Below, in pieces: positions 1 through 7,689 of a stretch of DNA of 64,000 nt; the stretch's first letter is position 1, and each line of letters starts with the position of its first letter. Source of the stretch: Planomonospora sp. ID82291 (GTDB lineage Bacteria > Actinomycetota > Actinomycetes > Streptosporangiales > Streptosporangiaceae); contig NZ_JABTEX010000001.1 in NCBI RefSeq assembly GCF_015711645.1, positions 2,232,001 through 2,296,000 of the forward strand. The letters are read 5' to 3'. The notes under the pieces are model-generated. The model saw only the letters and a program-made list of their open reading frames with translations, searched no databases and was not told the origin of the DNA. A program made the position numbers and the translations under genes.

Positions 1-70
1 CCTGCTGCTCGTAGTAGCGCAGCGACCTGGTGCTGACCCCCGCCCGGCGGGCGAACTCTCCGATCCGCAT
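1..70 (-). CDS. MerR-family regulator, N-terminal fragment
   Basis: Only the first 23 codons are inside the window; the rest lies beyond base 1. They read MRIGEFARRAGVSTRSLRYY and then EQQ, the canonical start of a MerR winged-helix domain (helix-turn-helix followed by the RYYE wing). The ATG at 70 is preceded by a GAGG ribosome site and, further up, by a promoter whose -35 and -10 are 20 bp apart with a dyad between them, which is the architecture MerR proteins remodel. The inducer cannot be told because the C-terminal effector domain is missing. Confidence 0.85.
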   Translation of the reverse strand, partial: MRIGEFARRAGVSTRSLRYYEQQ

Positions 71-89
71 CCGGACCTCCTCACCCGCG

Positions 90-121
90 ACCGTAATCCC
101 TGACGCCGGTGTCAAGGTCAA
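90..121 (-). promoter_or_regulatory. MerR-type promoter with over-long spacer and dyad
   Basis: On the minus strand a TTGACC -35 (116-121) and a TACGGT -10 (90-95) are separated by 20 bp. The spacer holds an imperfect 20-bp palindrome at 98-117, CCCTGACGCCGGTGTCAAGG on the plus strand, with 8 of 10 positions matching per arm. A 19-20 bp spacer with a central dyad is the hallmark of promoters twisted open by MerR proteins, so this is probably the autoregulatory site of the gene starting at 70. Confidence 0.7.
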
Positions 122-144
122 GCGGCGGTGTTCTGTTCCGCCGG

Positions 145-172
145 CGGACCGGCCCGCGGCCCCGCCGGTCCG
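145..172. terminator. Possible hairpin terminator
   Basis: CGGACCGG (145-152) pairs with CCGGTCCG (165-172) around a 12-nt loop, just downstream of the methyltransferase stop on the minus strand. There is no T tract and the region is GC-rich, so the call is weak. Confidence 0.3.
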
Positions 173-179
173 GGCCGGG

Positions 180-878
180 TCAGAAGTGCTTCCAGCGCAG
201 CACGTTGGGGTAGGCGAGCTCCAGGCCGGGGGTTTCCCCGGCGGCCTGCGCGGCGACCTCGGGGGTGAACTCGATGCGCAGGACGGCTTCGAGGTCGGCC
301 CGGCGCTCGAAGGCCATGCGCAGGTCCAGGGGCTGGGCCCGCCAGCCGCGGCGGGCCCAGAAGTCCGCCACGGCCTGCGGCGAGTAGGACGGGACGGACC
401 GGCGGAACCAGCGGCCGAAGTCGCCGCGGGAGGCGTCGACGTCGATCACGAAGGCGGTGCCGCCGCGCCGCAGGACCCGGGCGAGCTCGGTCAGGCCGGG
501 TTCGCAGCCGGGGCCGAAGAAGTAGGCCCAGCGGGCGACGGCGACGTCCACCGAGGCGTCCGGGAGGGGCAGGGCCTGCGCGGTCCCGGCGCGGACCTCC
601 ACACCGGGCAGGGCCCGGCAGCGCCGCCGGGCGAGCTCGACGAGGTCGGCGTGCGGCTCGACGCCGATGACGCGCGCGGCCTCGGCGGACAGCGCCGGGA
701 GGTGGTAGCCGGTGCCGCAGCCGACGTCGAGGACGGTCGCCCCGGCGATCGGGCGCACGGCGGCCATCGCGGCCCCGGCCCGGCCCTCGGGGTCGACCGC
801 GCGGTTCTCCAGCTCGTAGACGTGCGGGGTGTTCCAGATGTTGGGGCTGGGGATGGCCCCCTTGACGAACCGCGGCAT
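180..878 (-). CDS. Class I SAM-dependent methyltransferase
   Basis: A 232-residue protein with the Rossmann-type motif I VLDVGCGTG at residues 49-57, followed by the acidic strand-2 end (GVEPHAD) and a post-motif segment typical of the UbiE/Methyltransf_11 superfamily. It should transfer a methyl group from S-adenosylmethionine to a small molecule; the substrate cannot be deduced. The ATG at 878 lies 6 nt after a TACGGT box (885-890 on the minus strand), which suggests a leaderless transcript. The GGAGGG between them is too close to the ATG to act as a normal ribosome site. It is divergent from the isomerase gene, with a duplicated 29-bp sequence between. Confidence 0.8.
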   Translation of the reverse strand: MPRFVKGAIPSPNIWNTPHVYELENRAVDPEGRAGAAMAAVRPIAGATVLDVGCGTGYHLPALSAEAARVIGVEPHADLVELARRRCRALPGVEVRAGTAQALPLPDASVDVAVARWAYFFGPGCEPGLTELARVLRRGGTAFVIDVDASRGDFGRWFRRSVPSYSPQAVADFWARRGWRAQPLDLRMAFERRADLEAVLRIEFTPEVAAQAAGETPGLELAYPNVLRWKHF

Positions 879-893
879 CCCTCCACCGTATCG

Positions 894-955
894 GGGTGAT
901 CGGTCGGTGTGATCCGGGCCGCCCGGGGGTGATCGGTCGGTGTGATCCGGGCCGC
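894..955. repeat. 29-bp sequence duplicated with 33-bp period
   Basis: Two identical 29-bp copies (894-922 and 927-955), each containing GATCGGTCGGTGTGATC, sit between the divergent methyltransferase and isomerase genes. They could be paired regulator sites or a simple tandem duplication; nothing in the sequence decides. Confidence 0.8.
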
Positions 956-1077
956 ACAGGGGTGGCTGGACGCCATTCGGCCCCGGACGCGCTTAGTCTG
1001 GCATTGTGGACGAGCGGGGCGCGGGCGCCGCGGCGTCCGCGGCATGGACTCCGACCCCGAAGGCGAGAAGGGCTCCG

Positions 1078-1890
1078 ATGAGCGTCATCCGAGTGCCCAG
1101 TGCGAAGATCGCGCTGTCCACGGCGTCGGTGTATCCGGAGCGCACACCGGACGCCTTCGAGCTGGCCGCGCGCCTGGGATACGACGGCGTGGAGATCATG
1201 GTGGGCGCCGATCCGGTGAGCCAGGACATCGACGTCCTGGAGCGGCTGTCGGACCACTACCAGCTGCCCATCCTCGCCATCCACGCGCCCTGCCTGCTGG
1301 TCACCCAGCGGGTGTGGGGCAAGGACCCGTGGGCCAAGCTCAAGCGCGCCCAGCGGGCCGCGGAGCGGGTGGGGGCGCAGACGGTCGTGGTGCACCCGCC
1401 GTTCCGCTGGCAGCGCGACTACGCGCGCGACTTCGAGATCGGCCTGGCCCGGATGCGCGAGGAGACCGACGTGGTCTTCGCGGTGGAGAACATGTTCCCG
1501 CTGAAGGCGCGCGGCAACAAGGTCGTGCCCTACTCCCCCGACTGGAACCCCGTCGACCACGACTTCCCGCAGGTCACCCTGGACCTGTCGCACACGGCGG
1601 TGTCGGGCTCCGACGCCTGGGAGATGTTCACCAAGCTCGGCGACCGGCTGGCCCACCTGCACCTGGCCGACGGGGTCGGCATCCCCAACCGGGACGAGCA
1701 CCTGGTCCCGGGGCGGGGCAACCAGCCGTGCGCGCCCATCCTGGAGCGGCTGGCGGCGGGCGGCTTCGGCGGCCTGGTGGTGCTGGAGGTCAACACGCGC
1801 AAGGCGGCCAGCCGTACCGAGCGCGTCGACGACCTCGCCGAGGCGCTCGCCTTCGCGCGGCTGCACCTCGCGGCCTCGGCCAACGCGTGA
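1078..1890 (+). CDS. Sugar phosphate isomerase/epimerase (xylose isomerase-like TIM barrel)
   Basis: About 270 residues with the AP-endonuclease-2-like TIM-barrel pattern: [13 protein letters not shown] early, then VVVHPPF, a conserved glutamate in FAVENMFP, and metal-ligand stretches around [12 protein letters not shown] and LAHLHLADG. The family binds divalent metal and isomerises or epimerises sugars or sugar phosphates; the substrate is unknown. I place the start at ATG 1078 because GAGAAGG lies just upstream. However, a GTG at 1006 in the same frame starts exactly 7 nt after a TAGTCT box (994-999), so a leaderless, 24-residue-longer form is equally possible. The stop overlaps the next gene's GTG (GTGA), so the two genes are co-transcribed. 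Confidence 0.8.
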   Translation: MSVIRVPSAKIALSTASVYPERTPDAFELAARLGYDGVEIMVGADPVSQDIDVLERLSDHYQLPILAIHAPCLLVTQRVWGKDPWAKLKRAQRAAERVGAQTVVVHPPFRWQRDYARDFEIGLARMREETDVVFAVENMFPLKARGNKVVPYSPDWNPVDHDFPQVTLDLSHTAVSGSDAWEMFTKLGDRLAHLHLADGVGIPNRDEHLVPGRGNQPCAPILERLAAGGFGGLVVLEVNTRKAASRTERVDDLAEALAFARLHLAASANA

Positions 1891-2492
1891 CGGTGGCGGA
1901 CGGGCCGCGTCCGGGACGCCGTCCGGGACGCCGTCCGGGGTCGGCGGACACGCGGGGGGAGATCCTCGCGGCGGCGCGCAGGACGTTCGCCGAGAAGGGG
2001 TTCGACAAGGCCACGGTCCGGGGCATCGCCCGGGAGGCGGGCGTGGACCCGGCGCTGGTCCACCACTACTTCGCCGGCAAGGAGGGCGTGTTCGTCGCGG
2101 CCATGGAGCTGCCCATCGTCCCGGACGAGGTGGTCCCGCAGATCCTCACCGGGCCGCGCGGGGAGATGGGCGAGCGGCTGGTCCGCTTCATCCTCACGGT
2201 GACCTCGGACGCGGAGGCGCGCCAGCCGCTGCTGGCGTTGGTGCGCACGGCGATGACCAACGACAGGGCCGCCGGGATGATCCGGGAGTTCATGACGCAC
2301 GCCCTGCTGCTGCGGGTCGCCGAGGCGCTGGACATCCCGCCGATCCGGATGGAGGCCGCGTTCGCCCAGCTGTTCGGCGTGGTCCTGGCCCGGTACGTGC
2401 TCCGGCTGGAGCCGCTGGCCTCGGCCGGCACCGAGGAACTGGTGGCGCTGCTGGCGCCCGCGATCCAGCGCTATCTGGACGGGTCCCGCTGA
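1887..2492 (+). CDS. TetR-family transcriptional regulator
   Basis: A 201-residue protein whose GTG start overlaps the isomerase stop by 4 bp. After a short Arg/Pro/Gly-rich tail it shows a classic TetR DNA-binding helix-turn-helix: [20 protein letters not shown], then [19 protein letters not shown]. The C-terminal half ([19 protein letters not shown] onward) resembles the TetR_C_17-like ligand domain of many actinobacterial repressors. Tight coupling implies joint regulation with the isomerase. Palindromes at 2519-2600, between this gene and the Fe-S reductase, are candidate targets. Confidence 0.9.
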   Translation: MTVADGPRPGRRPGRRPGSADTRGEILAAARRTFAEKGFDKATVRGIAREAGVDPALVHHYFAGKEGVFVAAMELPIVPDEVVPQILTGPRGEMGERLVRFILTVTSDAEARQPLLALVRTAMTNDRAAGMIREFMTHALLLRVAEALDIPPIRMEAAFAQLFGVVLARYVLRLEPLASAGTEELVALLAPAIQRYLDGSR

Positions 2493-2518
2493 CCGGGGGG
2501 CGCCCGCAGGTGTATAGA

Positions 2519-2600
2519 GCATTGTTCTAGAATGCGAATTGACCATATGGTGACCACGTTCACCGCGTTTCCCATTCCGGGTGGAAGTTACCCATGGGTA
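2519..2600. promoter_or_regulatory. Cluster of palindromes upstream of the Fe-S reductase
   Basis: Three palindromes lie in the 186-bp gap: GCATT/AATGC arms (2519-2523, 2531-2535) framing the perfect TTCTAGAA (2525-2532); ACCATATGGT (2542-2551); and the perfect 12-mer TACCCATGGGTA (2589-2600), whose end overlaps a TAGGAT -10-like box (2599-2604). The stretch is clearly more AT-rich than its surroundings, as expected of a promoter/operator for the gene starting at 2679. Which protein binds is unknown; the TetR protein encoded just upstream is the simplest candidate. Confidence 0.5.
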
Positions 2601-2678
2601 GGATTCGGGGCGACCTGTGGTCGCCGGGGATGACCGGCGGTCATTCGCTGGCAGCCAACGCCGTCTGTGGGAGGACCC

Positions 2679-4796
2679 GTGCTCTGGGTGGCCATCATCG
2701 GGCTCGTCATGACAGTCGTCGCGCTCGCGCTCGCCGCGCGCCGCGTCCTGTTCCTGTACAAGCTCGCCGTCGTCGGGCCGCCCGCGCCCGAGCGGATCGA
2801 ATACGCCAGGAACAACGTCGGCGCGGAGGTCAAGGCCCAACTGGTCGAGGTCTTCGGGCAGAAGAAGCTGCTGAAGTGGACGCCGTCGGGCGTCGCGCAC
2901 TTCTTCGTCATGTGGGCGTTCTTCATCCTGGCCACGGTCTACGTCGAGGCGTACGGCGCGATCATCCAGGGGGCGGTCACCGGGACGCCGGACTTCCACA
3001 TCCCGATCATCGGCACCTGGCCGGTCCTCGGCTTCCTGCAGGACTTCATCGCGGTCGCCTGCCTCCTCGGCCTGGCGGCCTTCACGGCCATCCGGATCAA
3101 GAACTCCCCGAAGCGGCTCGGCCGCGGCTCCCGCTTCTCCGGCTCCCACCTGGGCGGCGCCTGGCTCGTCCTGTTCATGATCTTCAACGTGATCTGGACG
3201 CTCTTCCTGGCCCGCGGCGCCGCGGTCAACACCGGCAACTTCCCCTACGCCTCGGGCGCGTTCGCCTCCGAGGCGGTCGCCGCGGTCCTGCCCGCCAGCA
3301 CCCTGCTGGAGGAGATCGGCCTGCTGCTGCACATCGGCGTCATGCTGGTGTTCCTGGTCATCGTGGTGAACTCCAAGCACCTGCACATCTTCACCGCGCC
3401 GCTGAACGTGATGTTCTCCCGCCGGCCCGACGCCCTGGGCGCGGCCCCGGAGATGCGCATCGACGGCAAGGTCGTCGACTTCGAGGACGAGGACCTCGAC
3501 GGCGACCGGCTCGGCCGCGGCAGGATCGCCGACACCACCTGGAAGGGCTTCCTCGACTTCTACACCTGCACCGAGTGCGGCCGCTGCCAGTCGCAGTGCC
3601 CGGCGTGGAACACCGACAAGCCGCTCTCCCCGAAGATGCTCATCCTGGACCAGCGCGACCACGCCTTCGCGGTCGCGCCGTACCTGATGATGAGCGAGGA
3701 GCAGCGGGCGCACGCGGGCCAGGACGTGCTGGCGCTGCTGGACAAGCCGCTGGTCGGCGAGGACGGCGTCATCCACCCGGACGTGCTGTGGTCCTGCACC
3801 AACTGCGGTGCCTGCGTGGAGCAGTGCCCGGTGGACATCGAGCACATCGACCACATCCTCGACATGCGCCGCTACCAGGTGATGGTGGAGTCGAACTTCC
3901 CGTCCGAGGCCGGCGTCATGGTCAAGAACCTGGAGAACAAGGGCAACCCGTGGGGCATGTCCGAGATGAAGCGGGCGGACTGGATCGAGGAGCTGGACTT
4001 CGAGGTCCAGCTCGTGGACGACAAGATGCCCGAGGACACCGAGTACCTGTTCTGGGTGGGGTGCGCCGGAGCGCTGGAGGACCGGGCCAAGAAGACCACC
4101 AAGGCGGTCGCCGAGCTGCTGCACATCGCGGGCGTGAAGTTCGCGGTGCTCGGCCCGATGGAGGCCTGCACCGGTGACCCGGCCCGCCGCCTGGGCATGG
4201 AGTTCCTGTTCAACATGCTGGCCCAGCAGAACATCGAGACGCTGAACGAGGCGGGCGTCAAGAAGATCGTGGCCACCTGCCCGCACTGCTTCAACACCCT
4301 GGCCAACGAGTATCCCCAGCTGGGCGGGACCTACGAGGTCGTGCACCACACCCAGCTGCTGGCCAGGCTGGTCGACGAGGGAAAGCTGGTCCCGGTCACC
4401 CCGATCGAGGAGAAGATCACCTACCACGACCCGTGCTTCCTCGGCCGCCACAACAAGGTCTACTCCCAGCCCCGCGACATCATGGCGAAGGTGCCCGGGG
4501 TCACGACGCAGGAGATGCACCGCCACAAGGACCGCGGCTTCTGCTGCGGCGCCGGCGGCGCGCGGATGTGGATGGAGGAGCGGCTCGGCAAGCGCATCAA
4601 CACCGAGCGCGTGGACGAGGCGCTGACCACCGACCCGGACACCATCTCCACCGCCTGCCCCTTCTGCCTCGTCATGCTGGGCGACTCGATCAACGAGAAG
4701 AAGAACTCCGGCGAGGCCAAGCAGACGCTGGAGGTCGTGGACGTCTCGCAGTTGCTGATCAAGTCCGTCAAGGGTGAACCGGTCGAGGCGTCCTGA
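2679..4796 (+). CDS. Membrane-anchored heterodisulfide-reductase-like Fe-S oxidoreductase
   Basis: About 705 residues. The N-terminal third has several membrane helices (for example VAIIGLVMTVVALALAA and HFFVMWAFFILATV), like the cytochrome-b-type subunit of nitrate or heterodisulfide reductases. Two 4Fe-4S motifs follow, CTECGRCQSQCP from residue 297 and CTNCGACVEQCP from residue 373, then two cysteine-rich CCG domains ending in CPHC, CCGAGG and CPFC. This is the architecture of M. tuberculosis Rv0338c, an Fe-S reductase of unknown electron partner. The GTG at 2679 is chosen because GGGAGG lies 5 nt upstream. It stands alone and ends in a strong terminator. Confidence 0.9.
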   Translation: MLWVAIIGLVMTVVALALAARRVLFLYKLAVVGPPAPERIEYARNNVGAEVKAQLVEVFGQKKLLKWTPSGVAHFFVMWAFFILATVYVEAYGAIIQGAVTGTPDFHIPIIGTWPVLGFLQDFIAVACLLGLAAFTAIRIKNSPKRLGRGSRFSGSHLGGAWLVLFMIFNVIWTLFLARGAAVNTGNFPYASGAFASEAVAAVLPASTLLEEIGLLLHIGVMLVFLVIVVNSKHLHIFTAPLNVMFSRRPDALGAAPEMRIDGKVVDFEDEDLDGDRLGRGRIADTTWKGFLDFYTCTECGRCQSQCPAWNTDKPLSPKMLILDQRDHAFAVAPYLMMSEEQRAHAGQDVLALLDKPLVGEDGVIHPDVLWSCTNCGACVEQCPVDIEHIDHILDMRRYQVMVESNFPSEAGVMVKNLENKGNPWGMSEMKRADWIEELDFEVQLVDDKMPEDTEYLFWVGCAGALEDRAKKTTKAVAELLHIAGVKFAVLGPMEACTGDPARRLGMEFLFNMLAQQNIETLNEAGVKKIVATCPHCFNTLANEYPQLGGTYEVVHHTQLLARLVDEGKLVPVTPIEEKITYHDPCFLGRHNKVYSQPRDIMAKVPGVTTQEMHRHKDRGFCCGAGGARMWMEERLGKRINTERVDEALTTDPDTISTACPFCLVMLGDSINEKKNSGEAKQTLEVVDVSQLLIKSVKGEPVEAS

Positions 4797-4817
4797 TCGA
4801 CTTCCGGCCGGAAACCG

Positions 4818-4846
4818 GGCGCGGTCCGCTTTCTGCGGACCGCGCC
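4818..4846 (+). terminator. Hairpin terminator after the Fe-S reductase
   Basis: A perfect 12-bp stem (4818-4829 with 4835-4846, GGCGCGGTCCGC and its complement) closes a TTTCT loop 22 nt after the stop codon at 4796. There is no immediate T tract, as is common in actinomycetes; a short CTTTTT lies about 15 nt further on. Confidence 0.8.
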
Positions 4847-4976
4847 TGACTCGTTGTAAAGTCTTTTTGAAAAGGACAGTCGGCCCGAAACTTCTCCGTC
4901 GAGGGCAGTCCACATAACGGGAAAATCACGGTAACCTCAACGTCGCGTAGCTCATTCGACGGGGAGGGGGCCGGCG

Positions 4977-5771
4977 GTGCGTGCCGTCGTCACGGATGCC
5001 GAGGTCACCTTGGCCGACGTGCTCTCCCTCCGCCTGGCGATCGACGAGCCCCTGTCCGAGGGCGCCGAGCTGGTCCTGCGCCACCGCACCGCCGCCACCG
5101 AGCGCCGGGTCCCGCTGGGCGCCTCGGCCACGAAGGCGCGGGACGCGACGCTCGCCGTCTCCCTCGCCCCGCTGACGCTCACCCCCGGCCGCTGGGACGC
5201 CTACCTCGCCCAGGACGGCCCCCGGGCGCGGCTGCGGAGCGTCGACCCCGGTTTCTCCCTCGACCGCCTGGACGCCTACGCGCTGAGCCGCCGCTCGCTG
5301 GCCTACCGGGCCTACCGGACCCGGGGCGGCTTCCTCGCCCTGAAGATCGACGAGGTGGAGCCGGTCGCCGAGGTCCGCGCGGTCTGGTTCCGGGAGGGCC
5401 GCTTCGAGGTCACCGGCCTGCTGGCCTTCACCGGGCTCGACGACGACGAGTCCCGGCACGAGGCGCGGCTGGCGCTGCGCCGCGGCGAGCCCGAGGCCGA
5501 GCTCTCCGTCGCCGCCACGGTCCAGGGCGTGCGCTTCCACGCCGCGCTCTCCCTGTGCGACGTGGTCGGCGCCGCACCCGAGCGGCCGGGCGTCTGGGAG
5601 CCCGCGTTGGAGGTCGACGGCCTGCCCGGCCCGCTCCGCCTGGGCGCGCGCCTCGACGACGTGGACGGCAAGCGCCGCCGCCTGCACTACCCGGCCGCCC
5701 GGATCGACGGGGTGCCGATCCGGCCCTGCTACACCGCCGACGACGAGCTCAGGATCGAGGTGGGCGGGTGA
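4977..5771 (+). CDS. Conserved protein of unknown function paired with a glycosyltransferase
   Basis: A 264-residue soluble protein without cysteine clusters, signal peptide or membrane helix. Alternating hydrophobic residues and many short strands (for example VTLADVLSLRLAIDE and ARLRSVDPGFSLDRLDAY) suggest a beta-rich fold. The GTG start is preceded by GGGGAGGGGG (4961-4970) and a TAACCT box (4932-4937). Its last bases overlap the glycosyltransferase start (GTGA), so the two are translationally coupled, and it may act with that enzyme in polymer glycosylation. I do not recognise the family. Confidence 0.75.
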   Translation: MRAVVTDAEVTLADVLSLRLAIDEPLSEGAELVLRHRTAATERRVPLGASATKARDATLAVSLAPLTLTPGRWDAYLAQDGPRARLRSVDPGFSLDRLDAYALSRRSLAYRAYRTRGGFLALKIDEVEPVAEVRAVWFREGRFEVTGLLAFTGLDDDESRHEARLALRRGEPEAELSVAATVQGVRFHAALSLCDVVGAAPERPGVWEPALEVDGLPGPLRLGARLDDVDGKRRRLHYPAARIDGVPIRPCYTADDELRIEVGG

Positions 5772-6898
5772 GGATCTGCCTGCTCGTCCCCTCGGTGTAC
5801 GGCATGCGCGGCGACGTCCGCTCCGTCGTCAACCTCGCGGGCGAGCTGGCCGAACGCCACGACGTGGAGATCGTCAGCGTCCGCCGCCACAAGGAGCGGC
5901 CGTTCTTCCCGGTCGGGTCCAAGGTGCGGCTCTCCTGGGTGGTCGACGCCAGGCCCGGGGCGCGCCACCTGCTCCCGCCCGGCCAGATGCGCACCGAGGT
6001 GGCCCTGTGGCGGCGGCTGCGCGGGCTCCGGGCGGACGTGCTGATCACCACCCGGCCGGGGCTGAGCGTGCAGGCGGCCCGGCACGCCCCGCGCGAGACC
6101 GTGCGGATCGCCCGCGAGTGGGGCCGTCCACCGGTGCCGGGACCGATCAGGAGGTTCTACCCGCGCCTGGACGCGGTCGTCGCGGCCACCGAGACCGGCC
6201 GCGAGGAGTGGGACCGCCTGCTGGGCGGAGGCGGCGGAGGCGGCGGAGGCGCGGGGGAGCCCGGGGGCCCCGGGGGCCCCGGGGGCACGGTCGTCCGGAT
6301 GATCCCGGACGCGCTGCCCGCAGGGCCCTGGCCGCGTTCCCGGATGGACAACCGCATCGTCGCCGCCGGCGGGCGCTGGGTGCCGGTGAAGGCCTACGAC
6401 CGCCTGATCCGCGCCTTCGCCCTCATCGCGGGCCGGCGCCCCGACTGGCGGCTGCGGCTGTACGGCGGGGGCCCCGAGGAGCGGCGGCTGCGGGCCCTGG
6501 TCACCGAGCTCGACCTGCACAACCACGTCTACTTCATGGGCACCACTCCCGACCTGGGGGGCGAGTTCGCCAAGGCGTCGATCGTGGCGGTGACGTCGCG
6601 GGCCGAGGTGCTCGGGATGACCGTGATCGAGGCGATGGCCAGCGGCGTTCCGGTGATCGGCTTCGACAGCGCGCGGGGCCCGGGGGAGTTCGTGGCCGAC
6701 GGGCGGAGCGGGATCCTGGTCCGCGAGGGGGAGGGCGAGATCGAGGCGTACGCCGCGGCGCTGCTCGGGCTCATCGACGACGAGCGCAGGCGCCGGGAGC
6801 TCGCGGCGGGCGCGCTCGACGCCGCGGCCGTCCACGGGGCGCCCGTCGTGGCCGAGCGCTGGGAGAAACTGATCGCCGAGACCTCCGGCCGCTCCTGA
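5768..6898 (+). CDS. Family 4 (GT-B) glycosyltransferase
   Basis: A 376-residue protein with the GT4 plan: an N-terminal acceptor domain starting MRICLLVPSVYGMRGDVRSV, and a C-terminal nucleotide-sugar domain with VAAGGRWVPVKAYDRLI, YGGGPEERRLRALV and the E-x7-E signature (RAEVLGMTVIEAMASGVPVIG). It likely transfers a sugar to a cell-wall or teichoic-type polymer; the acceptor is unknown. Residues about 153-176, between the two domains, are a Gly/Pro run encoded by reiterated GGC/GGA and GGGGCC triplets (6225-6288). It overlaps the preceding gene by 4 bp. Confidence 0.88.
   Translation: MRICLLVPSVYGMRGDVRSVVNLAGELAERHDVEIVSVRRHKERPFFPVGSKVRLSWVVDARPGARHLLPPGQMRTEVALWRRLRGLRADVLITTRPGLSVQAARHAPRETVRIAREWGRPPVPGPIRRFYPRLDAVVAATETGREEWDRLLGGGGGGGGGAGEPGGPGGPGGTVVRMIPDALPAGPWPRSRMDNRIVAAGGRWVPVKAYDRLIRAFALIAGRRPDWRLRLYGGGPEERRLRALVTELDLHNHVYFMGTTPDLGGEFAKASIVAVTSRAEVLGMTVIEAMASGVPVIGFDSARGPGEFVADGRSGILVREGEGEIEAYAAALLGLIDDERRRRELAAGALDAAAVHGAPVVAERWEKLIAETSGRS
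6225..6288 (+). repeat. Low-complexity poly-Gly/Gly-Pro coding tract
   Basis: Reiterated GGCGGAGGC and CCGGGGGCC units encode nine consecutive glycines followed by GEPGGPGGPGG inside the glycosyltransferase interdomain linker. The tract keeps the frame and should vary in length between strains. Confidence 0.85.
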
Positions 6899-6916
6899 CC
6901 CGGGTACCGTTGGGTC

Positions 6917-7198
6917 ATGCATGGGTACAGCGGAGACAAGCAGGCCTATCTCACCCGGTTGCGGCGGATCGAGGGGCAGATCAGGGGCCTGCAGCGGATG
7001 GTCGAGGAGGACTCCTACTGCATCGACGTGCTGACGCAGGTCTCGGCCGCGACCCGGGCGCTGCAGGCCGTGGCGCTGGGTCTGCTGGAGGACCACCTCG
7101 GCCACTGCGTCGCGGAGGCCATCGGCACCGGGGGCCCGGAGGCGGAGGAGAAGGTCAAGGAGGCCTCCGCGGCGATCGCCCGGCTGGTGCGCTCCTGA
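6917..7198 (+). CDS. CsoR/RcnR-family metal-sensing repressor
   Basis: A 93-residue all-helical protein of the DUF156 family. The Cu(I) ligand set of CsoR is present: Cys35 in SYCIDVLTQ, His60 in LEDHLGHC and Cys64. The family releases its operator on binding Cu(I) or a related signal. The ATG lies 6 nt after TACCGT (6905-6910), so the mRNA is probably leaderless and made from its own promoter, despite following the glycosyltransferase by only 18 bp. No copper ATPase or CopZ gene is adjacent, so the regulated target is elsewhere. Confidence 0.9.
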   Translation: MHGYSGDKQAYLTRLRRIEGQIRGLQRMVEEDSYCIDVLTQVSAATRALQAVALGLLEDHLGHCVAEAIGTGGPEAEEKVKEASAAIARLVRS

Positions 7199-7223
7199 CT
7201 AGTCATCGGACCGTCCTTTCGGA

Positions 7224-7263
7224 CCACGTCCCGGGCTCCCTGCGGAGGGAGTCCGGGACGTGG
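7224..7263. terminator. Strong bidirectional hairpin terminator
   Basis: CCACGTCCCGG (7224-7234) plus CTCCCT (7236-7241) pair with AGGGAG (7246-7251) plus CCGGGACGTGG (7253-7263) around a GCGG loop, leaving one G/T mismatch. It lies between the convergent csoR-like gene and the small gene ending at 7296, so it probably serves both. Confidence 0.85.
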
Positions 7264-7295
7264 GCCGGACGGGTCCACCGTGCCTTGCCGTGGCT

Positions 7296-7457
7296 TCAGC
7301 AGATCGCCGAAGCGCTCAATCCGAGCGCGTTGTCGAGCTCGGCCAAGGTGAGCGGCCGTTCGCTGTCGGCGACGGCGGTAAGCACCTCGGCATAGAGCGC
7401 GATCTCGTCCAACGCGACACGGTCGTGGACCCTGAGGTCCAGGTCGTCGTGCCCCAC
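7296..7457 (-). CDS. Small acidic conserved protein
   Basis: A 53-residue protein, MGHDDLDLRVHDRV and then ALDEIALYAEVLTAV, with ERPLTLAELDNALGL near its end. The GTG at 7457 is chosen because GGAAGGAAGG lies 8 nt upstream; longer in-frame extensions have no ribosome site. The pattern D-E-I-x-L-Y followed by an L-x-x-x-x-L-D-x-x-L-G-L end resembles small actinobacterial proteins of unknown function that I have seen as single genes. Its two amphipathic helices may bind another protein; no function can be assigned. Confidence 0.65.
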   Translation of the reverse strand: MGHDDLDLRVHDRVALDEIALYAEVLTAVADSERPLTLAELDNALGLSASAIC

Positions 7458-7689
7458 CGCGTCGTCCTTCCTTCCGCAGCCCACACCCACTTCGAGAGTA
7501 CGGCGGGCGGTCTTTCGTGCCCATGGCCCATCGGGGCCATTCCCTCCGGTACCGGTCGGTACCCGAAGGATCATTTCCCGATTACGGGATCACGATTCAG
7601 CCAATTGTGCGGCATGGAGGGAGCGATAAGGGTATAGGGGGAGTAACGGTGAAATAACCGGATTGGTAGTTTAAATCCACCAAGATCCG

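Noticed and set aside
1530-4913. A 1127-codon open frame on the minus strand across the isomerase, TetR and Fe-S reductase genes
   Set aside because: Shadow frame typical of very GC-rich DNA: Arg/His/Gln/Val-rich composition, no domain, and the opposite strand has three clearly recognised genes.
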